From positions 28,167,317 through 28,231,316 of the forward strand of contig CM030719.1 in the NCBI GenBank assembly GCA_017979445.1: DNA of 64,000 bases. The letters are read 5' to 3'. Position numbers and translations under genes: made by a program. The notes beneath the pieces were generated by a model. The model had not been told where the DNA came from. It did not search any database and worked only from the letters and a program-made list of their open reading frames with translations. Source of the DNA: Akebia trifoliata (Eukaryota; Streptophyta; Magnoliopsida; Ranunculales; Lardizabalaceae). Positions 11,387-22,369 of the stretch are shown piece by piece. Position 1 is the first letter of the stretch. Every line of letters begins with the position of its first letter.

Positions 11387-11823
11387 TTTTAGCTTGTTTA
11401 GAAATAAGGTGAAATGAGCACTTCTGTTTGAATCACTTCTATAAGAATTATTGTAATTGCAAAATTGATCATTTTGAGAGTGTTTAAGAAGTACTTTTTG
11501 GGAAGCAAATTATTTTTGAATATTTTCTTAATTATATTGAAAATTTATAATTAATTTAATATCTTAAAAACATCATGGAATTACTCTCGAGTCACCATTA
11601 TTTTTGTGAAGTGGTCTAATTAATCCACTTTCTAGTATTCCTTATATGATTTATCATGGAACCCTAATAATCATAATTTATATCATTTACATAACATAAT
11701 GAAATTACTTACTTCTTGTGATTCTTCAATTGAACAAAATCATATATCATTGTAATGTTGAAGTCGAGGTATGAAGAGTAAGGTATAGACAATTTATCTG
11801 AGAACGACAAATATATACATATA
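11387..11823 (+). other. 3' flank of the BAHD gene
   Basis: This AT-rich 3' UTR and downstream DNA is closely similar to the flank after the pseudogene (from 18961). It includes the unoccupied site CATTTTGAGAGTGTTTAAG at about 11470, which corresponds to the MITE insertion point at 19055. Confidence 0.7.
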
Positions 11824-12112
11824 GGGGGCCTTCAGCTCACAATTTACTCTCACAAAAGTCTCATAACACGTTTGTCCTATGTGGCTTAAAAGTGGTTTTA
11901 GAATTGTGAATCGTTGATTGTTTATCAAAAATTTGTAAACCACTTTTGATGGACTTAGAAGTTTCATATTCAGTTTATTTTGGGTGAGAATGATCTCCTC
12001 ACCATATAGATCATTCACATAAAAATTCAGTCCAATCCAAAAATTTAAGCCATATAGGACAAATCGTGTTGTAAGAACAAGGTTTGTGAGCCAAACACCA
12101 CCCTTATAAATG
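11824..12112. mobile_element. Foldback element, GTCCTATGTGGCTTAAAAG arms
   Basis: Outer arms CAGCTCACAATTTACTC and its imperfect complement TTTGTGAGCCAAAC, plus inner arms GTTTGTCCTATGTGGCTT and AAGCCATATAGGACAAAT, enclose a centre shared with the element at 7424-7790. It is non-coding. Confidence 0.65.
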
Positions 12113-12556
12113 GGAATGCTAAAGTCCAATACATCTTGAGGACATTAGCATTGTCCAACACTTTTTTTCTTTTTTTTTATAATACCCTTTTTCATTTTTC
12201 TTTTAGTGAAAAAGACAAAGGTATGTTAGTCTTTTATACAATAAATGTTTATTTACATAATAAATGCTATGAGCATTTAAGTATTTTGAATTAAATGTCT
12301 TTTTTTATAGTAAATGTTTTGATAATCAATGCCAATATAATAAATGCATTTATTAAAGGCATAACAAATGCATTTATTTTGTAAAAGACCAAGATGTTTT
12401 TTTTTTATACTAAAATACGAAATGGGCAGAAGAATTATTGAAAAAAAAAGTGTTGGACAATATTAATGTCCCATAAAGTCATATGTGCAGAAAATGCACG
12501 TGTTAGTTTTTGTGTGTAGAGTGTCACTGTTACCTCACAATATCAGGGTTATTTTG

Positions 12557-12785
12557 TAAAAGAGTCATAATGATATGACTCATCAAGTGGTATACTCAAT
12601 CAACACTCTGACGTGACAAGTTCAAGAACCATAGATATGTACATCTCGAGACTTTCTATACTAAAAAAAGTGTATCACAATGGAACCATGGGTCCCGAGG
12701 CGTACAGATTTACGATTCTCGAATTTTTCCACGTCAAGGAGTCGATTGAACATGCCACTTTGCGAGTCATATTATCTTCGTAAAA
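12557..12785. mobile_element. AGAGTCGTG-family MITE
   Basis: Terminal arms AGAGTCATAATGATATGACTC and its complement GAGTCATATTATCTTCG enclose the family body (TACTCAATCAAC, GACGTGACAAGTTC and complements). It is about 229 bp; the TSD could not be settled. Confidence 0.7.
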
Positions 12786-13186
12786 TTGCACAAGGGGAAT
12801 TGGAGGAAATAAAAATTTGCTGACAAAACTCACATAAATCTGGAATCCACCAATGACAAGTACCCACGTGTATTGAATAACATTCCTAATTACAAAAGTA
12901 CCCTTAGTTACAAAACAACCCTTGTATGTTTGACGTGGCAAGCACGAAGGAGTCTGTAAGTAAAAGAAGACTCAAATTGGAGCCTTTGAAGCTAAGAAGC
13001 AATTTAGAAAGAAAAAAATTTAATAACTGGGTTATTAAGTTAACGTCCAAAATTTAGGGCATTTAAAAAGAAGTTATATTAGGGTTTCTAAATATATTTT
13101 TTTCTAGTTAATGAAATTGGCCATTTGTAGGACGATACTAGCCTCAAGCAACGGTAGAGACTGTCCATCAACATGAAGGTTGGGAT

Positions 13187-13816
13187 TAGGGGTGTCAATG
13201 GGTACCCATTTAAACAAAAATGGAACTGAAAACCTTGGTTCAGGATCCCTTTTTATTAGAACAAATTAGAGTTAAGTTTAAAATGGAACTGAACTGATAG
13301 GAACGAGAACCATTAGGTTCTATCCAATGGGTACCTGGAACTTATTTATTTTGCCATTTCTTTCCATACCATAGATGATTTGAGGTTTTTTTTTTTTTTT
13401 TTTATTTCTAAATAAATGCATGTTATATAAAATTCTTCAATTTTTCATATAAATTATTGATTGGAGCTTAAAATGAGTCACTCTTCTAAAAATTTATTAC
13501 TTTTAACAATGATAAATTTTTATTTTTGAAAAAAAATTCATTAGTTTGTATTTTTAGTATAAAAAAAATTATAACTAAGTTAATAATTTCGTTGATAATA
13601 TGTTAATTTTTTGAAAGGAAATTTTCTTTTTATAATGATTTGAGATACCTTTTTTTTTCTCTCATTTGATTCTTGAGAACCAGAACTGATATATGGGTAC
13701 CCATGATTTTTGACAGTAGACCCAGAACTGATAAGAGCTGGAACCAAACTAAATATAATGGTTATGATTCCATGTTCCTTAGGAATCGAATCAAAGCCGA
13801 CTCATTGACAACCCTA
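13187..13816. mobile_element. hAT-like element, TAGGGGTGTCAATGGG ends
   Basis: It starts TAGGGGTGTCAATGGG and ends with the complement CATTGACAACCCTA. The flanks GTTGGGAT (13179-13186) and GTTGGGAA (13817-13824) are an 8-bp TSD with one mismatch. The body has repeated AACTGATA/GAACCAGAACTG motifs and no transposase. Eight-base TSDs with TAGGG termini fit the hAT superfamily. Confidence 0.8.
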
Positions 13817-13867
13817 GTTGGGAAGTTAGGGATTCCCCAAAAAAATGTAAGTGATTGTTTGCTCACA

Positions 13868-14341
13868 AGCCAACACCTATTTGACATGTGGCGTTGATGA
13901 CGAAAGTGATAAGAGAGAAATTTCTCTCTCCTACCCTGGTATCCACTGCTAAGAAATCTTAATTTTTAGATTTAAAATCTAAAAAAGCATTGTGGGATTC
14001 ACATGGATTATTATATGGGCAATTGAACACCACAACCTTCTAGATTTCATGAAAAAAAAAATCTTTGTAAAAAAAACGTTTTTCGAGTTTAATCAACAGT
14101 GTTGAAAATGGATGACTATAAAGCACCCAAATTTAAAATTAATATACAATGGTGAAAATTAAAAAAAAAAAATTCAAATTCATAGAATTTCGACCTCTAC
14201 AACACTGTTATATTGGATCATGTTTTTGAATGTCACAAAGTGATTTTATCAAGAAATTTCAAATTTTTACTATGACCAGGAGAGAAAAATTCTCCTATTA
14301 TTGCTTATGTCATCAGTGCTACATGTCAAATTGGTGTTGGA
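13868..14341. mobile_element. Foldback element with AACACCTATTTGACATGTGG arms
   Basis: The left arm CCAACACCTATTTGACATGT then GATGACGAAAGTGATAAGAG pairs with the right arm CTTATGTCATCAGTGC then ACATGTCAAATTGGTGTTGG. It is about 474 bp and non-coding. A fragment of the same family lies in the BAHD intron. Confidence 0.7.
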
Positions 14342-14767
14342 CTATGAACAAATTTGCTCCCAGCACTGTGAGAAAACAATCACTCAAAACATGTATCCCT
14401 AGAAGAAACAAAGTATATTAATCGCTAAAAGATCGCAATTCATCTTTAGGAAATCTGCATTTACTTCTCTTATATGTGAACTATCCTAGCCGGTTAAGGC
14501 TCTCCATCAAAAGATAAAAGAAAAATAAATATTTTCTAAAGTGTGTGATGAGCTTCTATAGATTCATCCATATTTTCTTAGGGATATATTTTTGTGGTCA
14601 ATCCTTAACATCCCAACCGTAAGTTAGATAGATAGAATGACGCTAATATTTTCCTAGAGGCAGATTCCTTCAAATATCTTCATCAATGTAAATGCCCTTT
14701 TCAAAGCCCCTATTTCCCCACCCTTTTTAGATTGTTTTATTTGCCCAATAACTTTCAAACCCTAATA

Positions 14768-14771
<4 letters not shown>

Positions 14772-14830
<59 letters not shown>
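14772..14830 (+). repeat. GA microsatellite
   Basis: An uninterrupted GA run of roughly 29 repeats. Minus-strand Ser-Leu repeat frames here are artefacts of it. Confidence 0.98.
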
Positions 14831-14832
<2 letters not shown>

Positions 14833-15137
14833 CAAATGACATTGCCAATGAATGTTGAAAGGAAAATGCGGAAATGACAAAAAAATATTTACTTACAAAT
14901 AGACAAGGTGTGATGTACCTTCTTTGTATGATGTGATGCATGTACGTCCAATAAATATCTAGAGGATGGTATTTACCATCCATAGGTTGCGGAAATATCA
15001 TTCGACGATTTGACATGTCATCACTCTTAATTTGTGGAAGACAAACGGTCTCTCTCCACTGCAGTTTAGTTGAGACGACCTTGTCAAAGTAGGCTGTCTT
15101 CTCTCACATGACAAAGTATGAGACAATCTATTTTAAC

Positions 15138-15771
15138 TAGGGGTGCACATTGGATTGGGTAAATCTGAGATTCAAACCAATCCGAAGCTTTTGGATTGGA
15201 TTGGTTCGGACTAAACACATCCACAGTTCGGGTACGGATCAAAGAAAAAAAATCCGATTAATTTGATTCGATTCCGGATTAGGATATAATAGAATCGAAC
15301 CAATCCGAAAACCGAACCAATTATATATAAATAAATAAATATATATGTATATATATATATATATAGGGGCGGTTCAAGGGCCATATGAGAAGACATATGA
15401 AAAAACTTTCGTTTTCAAAATAAGAGTTAGAGGTTTTGGATTGAGCTGATTTTTTGCAAGGATGGTCACTATGATGAAAAAATCATCCTCACAAAAAATC
15501 AGCTCAATCAGAAACTTCTAAATCCATCAAAAGTGATTTATAAATTAGTGATAAAAATTGGTAAAAAGTCGACGGTCCACATTCTAAATCACTTTTAATG
15601 GGATTAGAAATTTCAGATTGGGCTGATCTTTTTTTTGGATGATCTTCCCATCATAGAGATCATCCTCACAAAAAATCAGCTCAATCCAAAATTTCTAACC
15701 CATATTTTAAAATTTTATTAAAAACGAAAGTTTTTACATATGTTTTCTCATATGGGCCTTGAACCTGACCC

Positions 15772-15821
<50 letters not shown>

Positions 15822-16140
15822 TTTAAAAAATAAAAATTTTGGTTTTTTTATCTCTTTCTTCCTTTTCCTTTTAATTTTTTTATTATCCCAAAGTCCACGT
15901 TTAAAAAAAATCCTACTTGTTTTTAAGGTTTGAAGATTGGAGGAGATAGAATGTTTGGATTGAAGAAGAAGGTATTTATCTTCAATAAGTATGAGAACCG
16001 AGAACCGATCCGAACCAATATTGGATTGGATTGGTTCGGTTCTATAAGGTGGTTCGATTTCAAATTTGTAGAACCGATCATGTTTGGTTCGGTTCCAATT
16101 TTGCCAAAATCCGAACCAATCCGAATCATGTGCACCCCTA
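15138..16140. mobile_element. hAT-like element TAGGGGTGCACAT, with nested insert
   Basis: It starts TAGGGGTGCACATTGG and ends CATGTGCACCCCTA. A perfect 8-bp duplication ATTTTAAC flanks it (15130-15137 and 16141-16148). The interior is made of repeated GGATTGGATTGGTTCGG-type and complementary CCGAACCAATCC motifs. A foldback element (15364-15773) and an AT microsatellite (15776-15817) sit inside it. No transposase is visible. Confidence 0.9.
15364..15773. mobile_element. Foldback element nested in the hAT-like element
   Basis: Long inverted arms run from AGGGGCGGTTCAAGGGCC and the complement of GGGCCTTGAACCTGACCC inward through AACTTTCGTTTT and TTGGATTGAGCTGATTTTTT. It is about 410 bp and non-coding. 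A sibling is at 24974-25372. Confidence 0.8.
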
Positions 16141-16456
16141 ATTTTAACAACATTTCTTCTATGCCAGTTAGAGATTTTGGAATAGGCTGATTTTTTTTTG
16201 TGGGATCATCCTTACCAGAAATACAACTCATTCTGACGTGTCTATCCCATCAAAAAAGGTGGTTAATAAAATTATCCTTACATGCTTGACATGACACGCG
16301 TTAAGGAGTCTATGACCCTTGTGAGTAAAATAAAAAAATACTACTCGTGAGTAACGTATTTACGAAGCCTAAATGATTAACAAAGTCAAAATGAGTAAAA
16401 AGGATTGATATTTTCTAAAGATTTATATGGTATTCTTATTTGTTGCAATTTTATTT

Positions 16457-16678
16457 AGAAGGGTGATAATGCCTCCCCCAAGTTGCACACTCAATCAACT
16501 CCTCTAACATGAGGTGTGCCAAAACCATAGACTTTGTGCCTTGGGAGACATACTCGGACGTCCCCATAAACTTGTGCAGTTGTATATCCCGATAAAAAGA
16601 AATCTATGGTTCTGGCACATTCTACGTCCGGAGAGTCAATTGAGTATGCCACGTGGGGGAGTCAAATTATCACGACAC
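16457..16678. mobile_element. AGAGTCGTG-family MITE
   Basis: A 222-bp near-palindrome starts AGAAGGGTGATAATGCC and ends GTCAAATTATCACGACAC. A perfect 8-bp duplication TTTTATTT is at 16449-16456 and 16679-16686. Inner arms AACCATAGACTTTGTGCC and AGAAATCTATGGTTCTGG face each other. Confidence 0.88.
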
Positions 16679-16860
16679 TTTTATTTAAAAAAAAAAAAGA
16701 AAAAAAAAAAACTCTCACTTTATCAAGTTTGTTACTAAACGAATTGTACTTTATCAAATCTTACTAAGGGTCTTGGGCCCACCTGTAAAAACTTGACAAT
16801 TCAACACCACATCATTCTAGATTTCATAGAAAAACTCGGATTCGAAATAAAAAAATAAAA

Positions 16861-17010
16861 TGTCATGATAATGTAACTCTCTTTTTTGTACGTTCCCTTC
16901 ACAGAATCATAAATCCTTTACTTCAGGATACACAAGGATAAAGATTTATGGTTCTGTGAACTACCACATTAGAGAGTGTATAAAAAAGAGCATCAAATTA
17001 TCTCGATTCT
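16861..17010. mobile_element. AGAGTCGTG-family MITE
   Basis: A 150-bp hairpin has arms TTCACAGAATCATAAATC and GATTTATGGTTCTGTGAA. The ends TGTCATGATAATG and AAATTATCTCGATTCT match the family. A-rich flanks make the TSD ambiguous. Confidence 0.7.
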
Positions 17011-17030
17011 AAAAATAAAATTTAAAACGA

Positions 17031-17247
17031 AGAGTCGCGATAATCTAACTACCCCACGTGGCATACTTAATCAACTCTCCTGACGTGACAAGTTTGGAAC
17101 CCATAGATCTATACGCCTCAGGATACAACATTTCACTTCTCCATAAAAATGTGTATCCTGAGACGTGCAGATCTACGATTCCCAAAATTGTCATATCAGG
17201 AGAGTTGATTGAGTGTGCCACGTGGGGTAGTCAAATTATCACGATTC
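17031..17247. mobile_element. AGAGTCGTG-family MITE
   Basis: A 217-bp near-perfect palindrome runs from AGAGTCGCGATAATCTAAC to GTCAAATTATCACGATTC, with CCCCACGTGGCA near both ends. The flanks TAAAACGA (17023-17030) and TAAAACAA (17248-17255) match at 7 of 8. It lies just upstream of the BAHD pseudogene duplication. Confidence 0.85.
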
Positions 17248-17439
17248 TAAAACAAAATCCTTTTTGAGCTCTAGGTCACTCCTGTATTATTCAAAAAAAT
17301 TATGACATATCACCAATTATTAAATATCATTGGGCCCTCTTGGAAGTAGGGTTGTCAATGGGTCGGATTAGACTCGAAATCCAATTCACTCTGATCCGAT
17401 AACTTAGGATCTGGATCAAAAAATCATGCCGATAAGATT

Positions 17440-18962
17440 TTGATTTGATATATCATCATTGGGTTGTGGATCAACCATGTCTAGATACAATGGTAGGGTA
17501 GGGTGGGGGGAGAGGGGCGATCTGATAAAATGTGAGACGTATATAAATTATATTTCATAATTTGTTTAAATGTTTTTTAAATTTCAATTAGATTTTGTAT
17601 ATCAAACCTGACTTGATCTGATTCAAACTCTATTTGATTGTTCTTGGATTTGTTTGGTCCTAATATTGACATCCGACAAAAGTATGTTCTGATGTTTATC
17701 AGATCAGATCCGATTCCTAGTGGACTGGTCCCAGATCAACCCTGACTCATGCTCAATCTGTAGTTTTAAAACTCGAATCTCAAAATTCAACTTGAATGCC
17801 CGTAGAATCAAGTCAACTTGACAACAAACTAGGCAACTAAAGTGAGATCAATAAATAAAAATTAATTTTTTTTAATAATAAAAATATTTCTAGTATTTGA
17901 AAATCAAGCTTATATATCTTTTAATTTAATTTTCTACAAAACATATAATTCAAGTTTCTAATCTAACTTGATAAAATTAGTTTCCAATCCAACTTTATAA
18001 GATTTCCAATGTGTTGGTGTGTGAATAAGTAACTGAGCTACGTTGTGGAAGCCTGGTCATTGGATGCACCTTCGACCATTGAGCAGCGGATGCCCATTTG
18101 ATGAACATGTTCCTCGTTGCCTGGGCGGAGATTGCACAAGCAAAACCCTTGTCACTCCAACCATCTTTTCGAAGGTCACTGCTCAACCCACGTTGCCTTG
18201 GGGTGTTATGATGCCTCCCTAGACAACATGTATGGGCCCCTACCGACCTTACAATCATCTCCTCCAAATCCAACAACTGATTCGGATCATACATATGTAA
18301 GTCTTATAGACTACATCACTTCTGAGAACATAAATTATCTTCAATCAAAGGCCAGCTCCAATGGTTGTAGGAGTAGCTAAATTGAATCGTTCAGTGCATT
18401 TTTATGGAAAATCATCGCTAAATCAGCAGGTAAGAAAGCCAAGAAGTGCAAGATGGGCGTGGTTGTGGACGGACAGAAGAGAATGACAAGCAATGGATCT
18501 GCCATGAGTAATTACTTCGGGAATGTGATTTGGATTTCTCAAGGAGTGTTGAGCTCCCAAGAGCTCAACTCAAAACCATTGAGTAGGGGTTGATCGATTT
18601 GGTGCACGAGTGTTTAGAATTTATAGTGAATGAGGAACATTTCTTGGGGTTGATCGATTTGGTGGAGGCATATTGGTCAGAGCCCATAAGCGGGAATATG
18701 TTGCACACGGAGCAACGATGAAGTAGCATTCGTGGTGTCATCCGAGCAGCGTTTTCCTATGTCGAAGGTGGATTTTGGGTGGGATTTTGGTCATACTATT
18801 TTCCATGGAGTGCGAAGGCTGGATGTGTGATGCCAATGCCAAGCCCAAGTGGAAATGGAGATTGGGTTGTTTACATGCAACTGTTGAAAGCACAATTGGA
18901 TTTGGTGGAGACTGAGTTTTCTCATGTATTTAGGCCCTTCACTTCTCAATATTTTAATTTTT
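17440..18962 (+). pseudogene. Partial, broken BAHD acyltransferase copy (intron plus exon 2)
   Basis: This segment duplicates the BAHD intron and exon 2 of 9421-11386. Matching intron sequence starts near 17440, the exon-2 match is 18027-18962, and exon 1 is absent. The acceptor ACAG has become ATAA. The Arg codon of the HXXXD motif (CGA) is now TGA at 18080-18082. There is a +1 shift near 18200, a nonsense codon near 18378, a replaced stretch at 18586-18603 and a deletion just after DFGW near 18780. C-terminal sequence such as [16 protein letters not shown] is still readable, so decay is fairly recent. It cannot make a working transferase. A MITE sits in its 3' flank (19055-19285). Confidence 0.92.
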
Positions 18963-19054
18963 AGCTTGTTTAGAAATAAGGCAAAATAAGCACTTCTCTT
19001 TTAATCACTTCTATAAGAACTGTACTTGTAATTGCAAAATTGATCATTTTGAGA

Positions 19055-19285
19055 AGAGTATTGATAATATGACTCGCCAGGTTGCATACTCAATCGACTC
19101 CCTGACGTGGACAAGTTTGGGAACCGTAGATCTTTACACATCGGAATACATAACTCCCTCGGAGTACATTTTTTATGGGAAAGTGCAATTGTGTATCCCA
19201 AGGCGTATAGATTTGCAGTTCCCAAACTTGTCATGTCAGGGAATCGATTGAGTATGCCACCTGGTAAGTCATATTATCACAACTT
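19055..19285. mobile_element. AGAGTCGTG-family MITE with a paralogous empty site
   Basis: A 231-bp element runs from AGAGTATTGATAATATGACT to AGTCATATTATCACAACTT. A perfect 8-bp duplication TTTTGAGA is at 19047-19054 and 19286-19293. The intact BAHD gene's 3' flank at about 11470 keeps the unoccupied CATTTTGAGAGTGTTTAAG, so the insertion and its TSD are shown directly. Confidence 0.92.
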
Positions 19286-19542
19286 TTTTGAGAATGTTTA
19301 AGAAGTGATTATTTTTGGGAAGTAATTTATTTTTGAATACTTCATTAATTATATTAAAATTTTGGAAAAATTTATTATTAATTTAATATCTGAAAATTAT
19401 CCTATAAGATATTTTAGTTATTAACTAAAATAATAAAGGCATTATTATTTGCAAAATCAATAAGTTTAAGGACTTTTTGCAAAGAAAATTCTAGGAGTTT
19501 TCAACAAAAAAAAAAAAAAAAAAAAACAAGAGTCATGAAAAT

Positions 19543-20010
19543 TAGGGGTGCAACTTGGTTTGGTTCAAACCGAGAATCGAACCAAACATATAGCTTTGCG
19601 ATGGTTTGGAGCAAGTTGCGGTTCGGCTCCGGATTACGAAAATGAAGAACTGATCAATTTGGTTCGATTCTCAGATCAAGCTTGTATAGAACCGAATCCC
19701 TATGCAATATATATATTATGAATTATTTTGGGAGTTAGGACATGTATTAGTATTTTTTGTGGATAAACTAATGACTTTTTATGGATAGATTAGTGATTAT
19801 TTTATGAAATTTTATGTTTGTATTTTCATTAAAAAATATTATTTACAATTTATAGAATATTGGCCATATGTAGAACCGAACCGACTTTAGTTCGATTTGG
19901 GTTGGTTTGGTTCTAATGGAATTTGGATTGTTTTTTATTCTTATTTAGTGGAACCTACCTATGTCAATTCAGTTCCAATTTGACCTCAAACTGAACCAAG
20001 TTGCACCCCA
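19543..20010. mobile_element. hAT-like element TAGGGGTGCAACTTGG
   Basis: It starts TAGGGGTGCAACTTGGTTTG and ends with the complement CCAAGTTGCACCCC. Its interior is rich in GGTTCGGTT/GAACCGAA motifs. Its right end abuts an AGAGTCGTG-type MITE, so the outer TSD cannot be read. Confidence 0.75.
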
Positions 20011-20189
20011 AGTGATAATCTGACTACCCCACATTGCATACTCAATCGACTACCCAATGAGACAAGTTTGAGAACACTTTTTTATGGGGAAGTGCAGCCG
20101 TGTATCCCGAGGAGCGCAGATCTATGGTTCCTAAACTTGTCATGTCAAAGTAGTCGATTGAGTTTACCACGTGGGGTAGTAAGATTATC
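20011..20189. mobile_element. AGAGTCGTG-family MITE at the edge of a hAT-like element
   Basis: The ends AGTGATAATCTGACTACCCC and GGGGTAGTAAGATTATCACT are complementary. The body has GCATACTCAATCGACT and its complement AGTCGATTGAGTTTACC. It is about 179 bp. Confidence 0.75.
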
Positions 20190-20429
20190 ACTGTTCAAAA
20201 AAAATCCTCTAAAAAAATTACGCACGGAAAATAAGTAAAAATATTTTTCTTTAGAAAATGCAATTATTATGCCTTTTGATTGTGTATTTTCTTTCGAATT
20301 CAATTTTTCATCTTCGGCAATTTTCACCCTAAGAGAGAAAATGGATTTCTATCATACCCCTAGTTATTATCTCACAGTTATCCATTACACCCAACACCAA
20401 AACCAAAAAAAAAAAAAGATCAAAGTTTT

Positions 20430-20960
20430 AAAATTCGACTCAGATGCCTATTGACTCAATTCAAGTCTATAACTTGTGAGTCAACTCGAATGAGTGTAAT
20501 AAAAATATATTAAATTTCAAGTCTAGCTTACCCATAAAAAATATACTAAATTTATAAATATTTAAAAATAAATAAAATATTTAATTTTTTTTCTACAAAA
20601 CATTATGCGAATAACTCGAGCGAGATTCTAACCAGATTCAATGCATTTATGAGTTGACTCAAATGAGTTGACAAATTTACTCAAAGAGTGGGTTCCATAA
20701 AATTTTGGGTGGAATCACGACAAAATGTTATTCAGTTGAGTTAACTCCGCCAAGACTCAGGTTGATTTGACAAATTTTTAACTATGCTAAACTCCTACTG
20801 TCTTTATTATATTTCCTTAGGTACAATCAAATAGTGGAATTCATTTTCTCAAGAGATTTCCTTTGAAATTTGTATTTCATTTGAATAGGAATTCTTTGTA
20901 ATCAAATAGACCTTTCATTTTCTTCTTAAAATTATAGCCTCTTCAACCTTTAGATTATAA
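20430..20960. other. Repeat-derived intergenic DNA with GACTCA/TGAGTC motifs
   Basis: Many ACTCAAATGAGTTGAC-type motifs surround AT-rich DNA. A related sequence lies at 41440-41740. No coding region is recognised. Confidence 0.45.
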
Positions 20961-21157
20961 TGGGGTGCGTCGTGGCATGCTTGACATTTGTTGTCCTGAT
21001 GTATATGCCGGAGTACTCCTATGGCCGATCTATCACCCATACATTCAGGGCTTGGTCCCGTCCTGTGTGGAGAATGCCCTCCAACAAAATACATACGGCC
21101 ATAGTAAGAACTTCAAGCCTACTGATATTTAGTGTAGTGCAATCATATCAATTATAA
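20960..21157 (+). other. Unassigned 65-codon open frame
   Basis: ATG at 20960 opens a frame beginning MGCVVACLTFVVLMYMPEYS with a hydrophobic N-terminus, followed by a basic, Trp-containing segment. It is less AT-rich than the surrounding DNA and is followed by a possible donor (ATAGTAAGAA, near 21101). It matches no family I recognise. It could be a captured exon fragment or chance. Confidence 0.2.
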
Positions 21158-21634
21158 ACTTCAAGCCTCGATAATAAAATAAAGTTTTTGCAGCACATGA
21201 TAATAGAATTTTGAATAAAAAATCAAGAACTTTATCTAATGGTAACTTAAAGAAAGAAGAAAGCGACGATTGAGAGAAAAATATAATTGTAGAGGGTAAT
21301 GAATCGTAGGATGAAGGAGATCTTTTTTTTCTCTTTTTTTTTTTTTGGTTATTTTTTTTTTTTTTTGAGGGAGGGAGGGGGGAGGGGGGGGGGGGGTTGG
21401 TTTGAGTCTTAGGCATGGTTTTAAATATTGTTCGAGATTGAGAAAATTCAAATCATTTTGATATCTTCCTTGAACGAATAGGATTTCCAATGTGGACCAT
21501 CATTCAAACTCATTCGTATAATATCCAAGATAACTTGTCTAATATTTTAAAATTATTGAAGAGTCAACTAGGTTCTTTTTTTTTTCTTTTTTTTTTTTTC
21601 TTTTTAATTTAAAATTTTATCATCTGAATTAAGT

Positions 21635-22362
21635 TAGGAGTGCAAATTAATTCGGTTCAAACCGAGAACCGAACCAATCCGTGAATTTTGGATTGGGTTG
21701 GTTCGGTTTTAATTAAAAACGATTCGGTTTCAAGTTAAACAAAATAAGAATCGATAGGTTCGGTTTGGTTTTCGGTTCAGAATTTATAAATAACCAAAGC
21801 AAACCGAAAATCGAACCAAAATCAATATATTTTTTTTATATAAAAACCTTACCCTCTTCTATTTGTTTCTCTCTCTTGTCTCTACGGCTACCTCTCTCTC
21901 TCTCTCTCGTTTCTACAATTGTAACCTACAATCACAGACTGTCATCGACAGCCACGGTGCCACCGGCTTCTCCCTCTCTCTCTCTCTACGTGAGGTTGCA
22001 TACGTGCGACTGTGGGTGTGTTCTCAACTTCGGTGGCCGGTAGGTCTTCCATTTTTAAAAACCCAATTGGTTTTTTTTTTTTTAATTAATCTAATTTTTT
22101 ATGTTTCCCATAATCTTGCTTTTGGATTTTTAATTTTTTATAATTCATTTGTTTACATAATTTTTATTAATAAATTTGTGTAAATTTTTTTTTACAACCC
22201 ATGGAATCGAACCTAACCAAATCGAATTAAGATCGATTTGGGTTGATTCGGTTCTAGATTAAATCGGTTTGATTCTGATTCTCATATAATAGAACCGACC
22301 TTGATCGGTTTGGTTCTAATTTTACTCTAAATCGAACCAATCCGAACCAAGTTGCACTCCTA
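21635..22362. mobile_element. hAT-like element TAGGAGTGCAA with a CT-rich insert
   Basis: It starts TTAGGAGTGCAAATTAATTCGG and ends CCGAACCAAGTTGCACTCCTA. The arms hold GGTTCGGTTT repeats. The centre (about 21855-22040) is unusual for this family: CT microsatellites, then a GC-richer stretch (GCCACGGTGCCACCGGCTTC) that may be captured DNA. Confidence 0.75.
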
Positions 22363-22369
22363 CTTGTGA

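Noticed and set aside
14762..15016. Open frame with a Ser-Leu repeat on the minus strand
   Set aside because: Produced by the GA microsatellite.
18117..18964. Separate small genes in the BAHD copy
   Set aside because: They are fragments of one broken exon 2, split by frameshifts and nonsense codons.
20960..21157. Secreted or membrane peptide gene
   Set aside because: No homology I can name, no second exon and no promoter evidence; listed only as an unassigned frame.
21129..21490. Pro/Lys-rich minus-strand open frames
   Set aside because: They come from G and T homopolymer tracts at 21320-21400.
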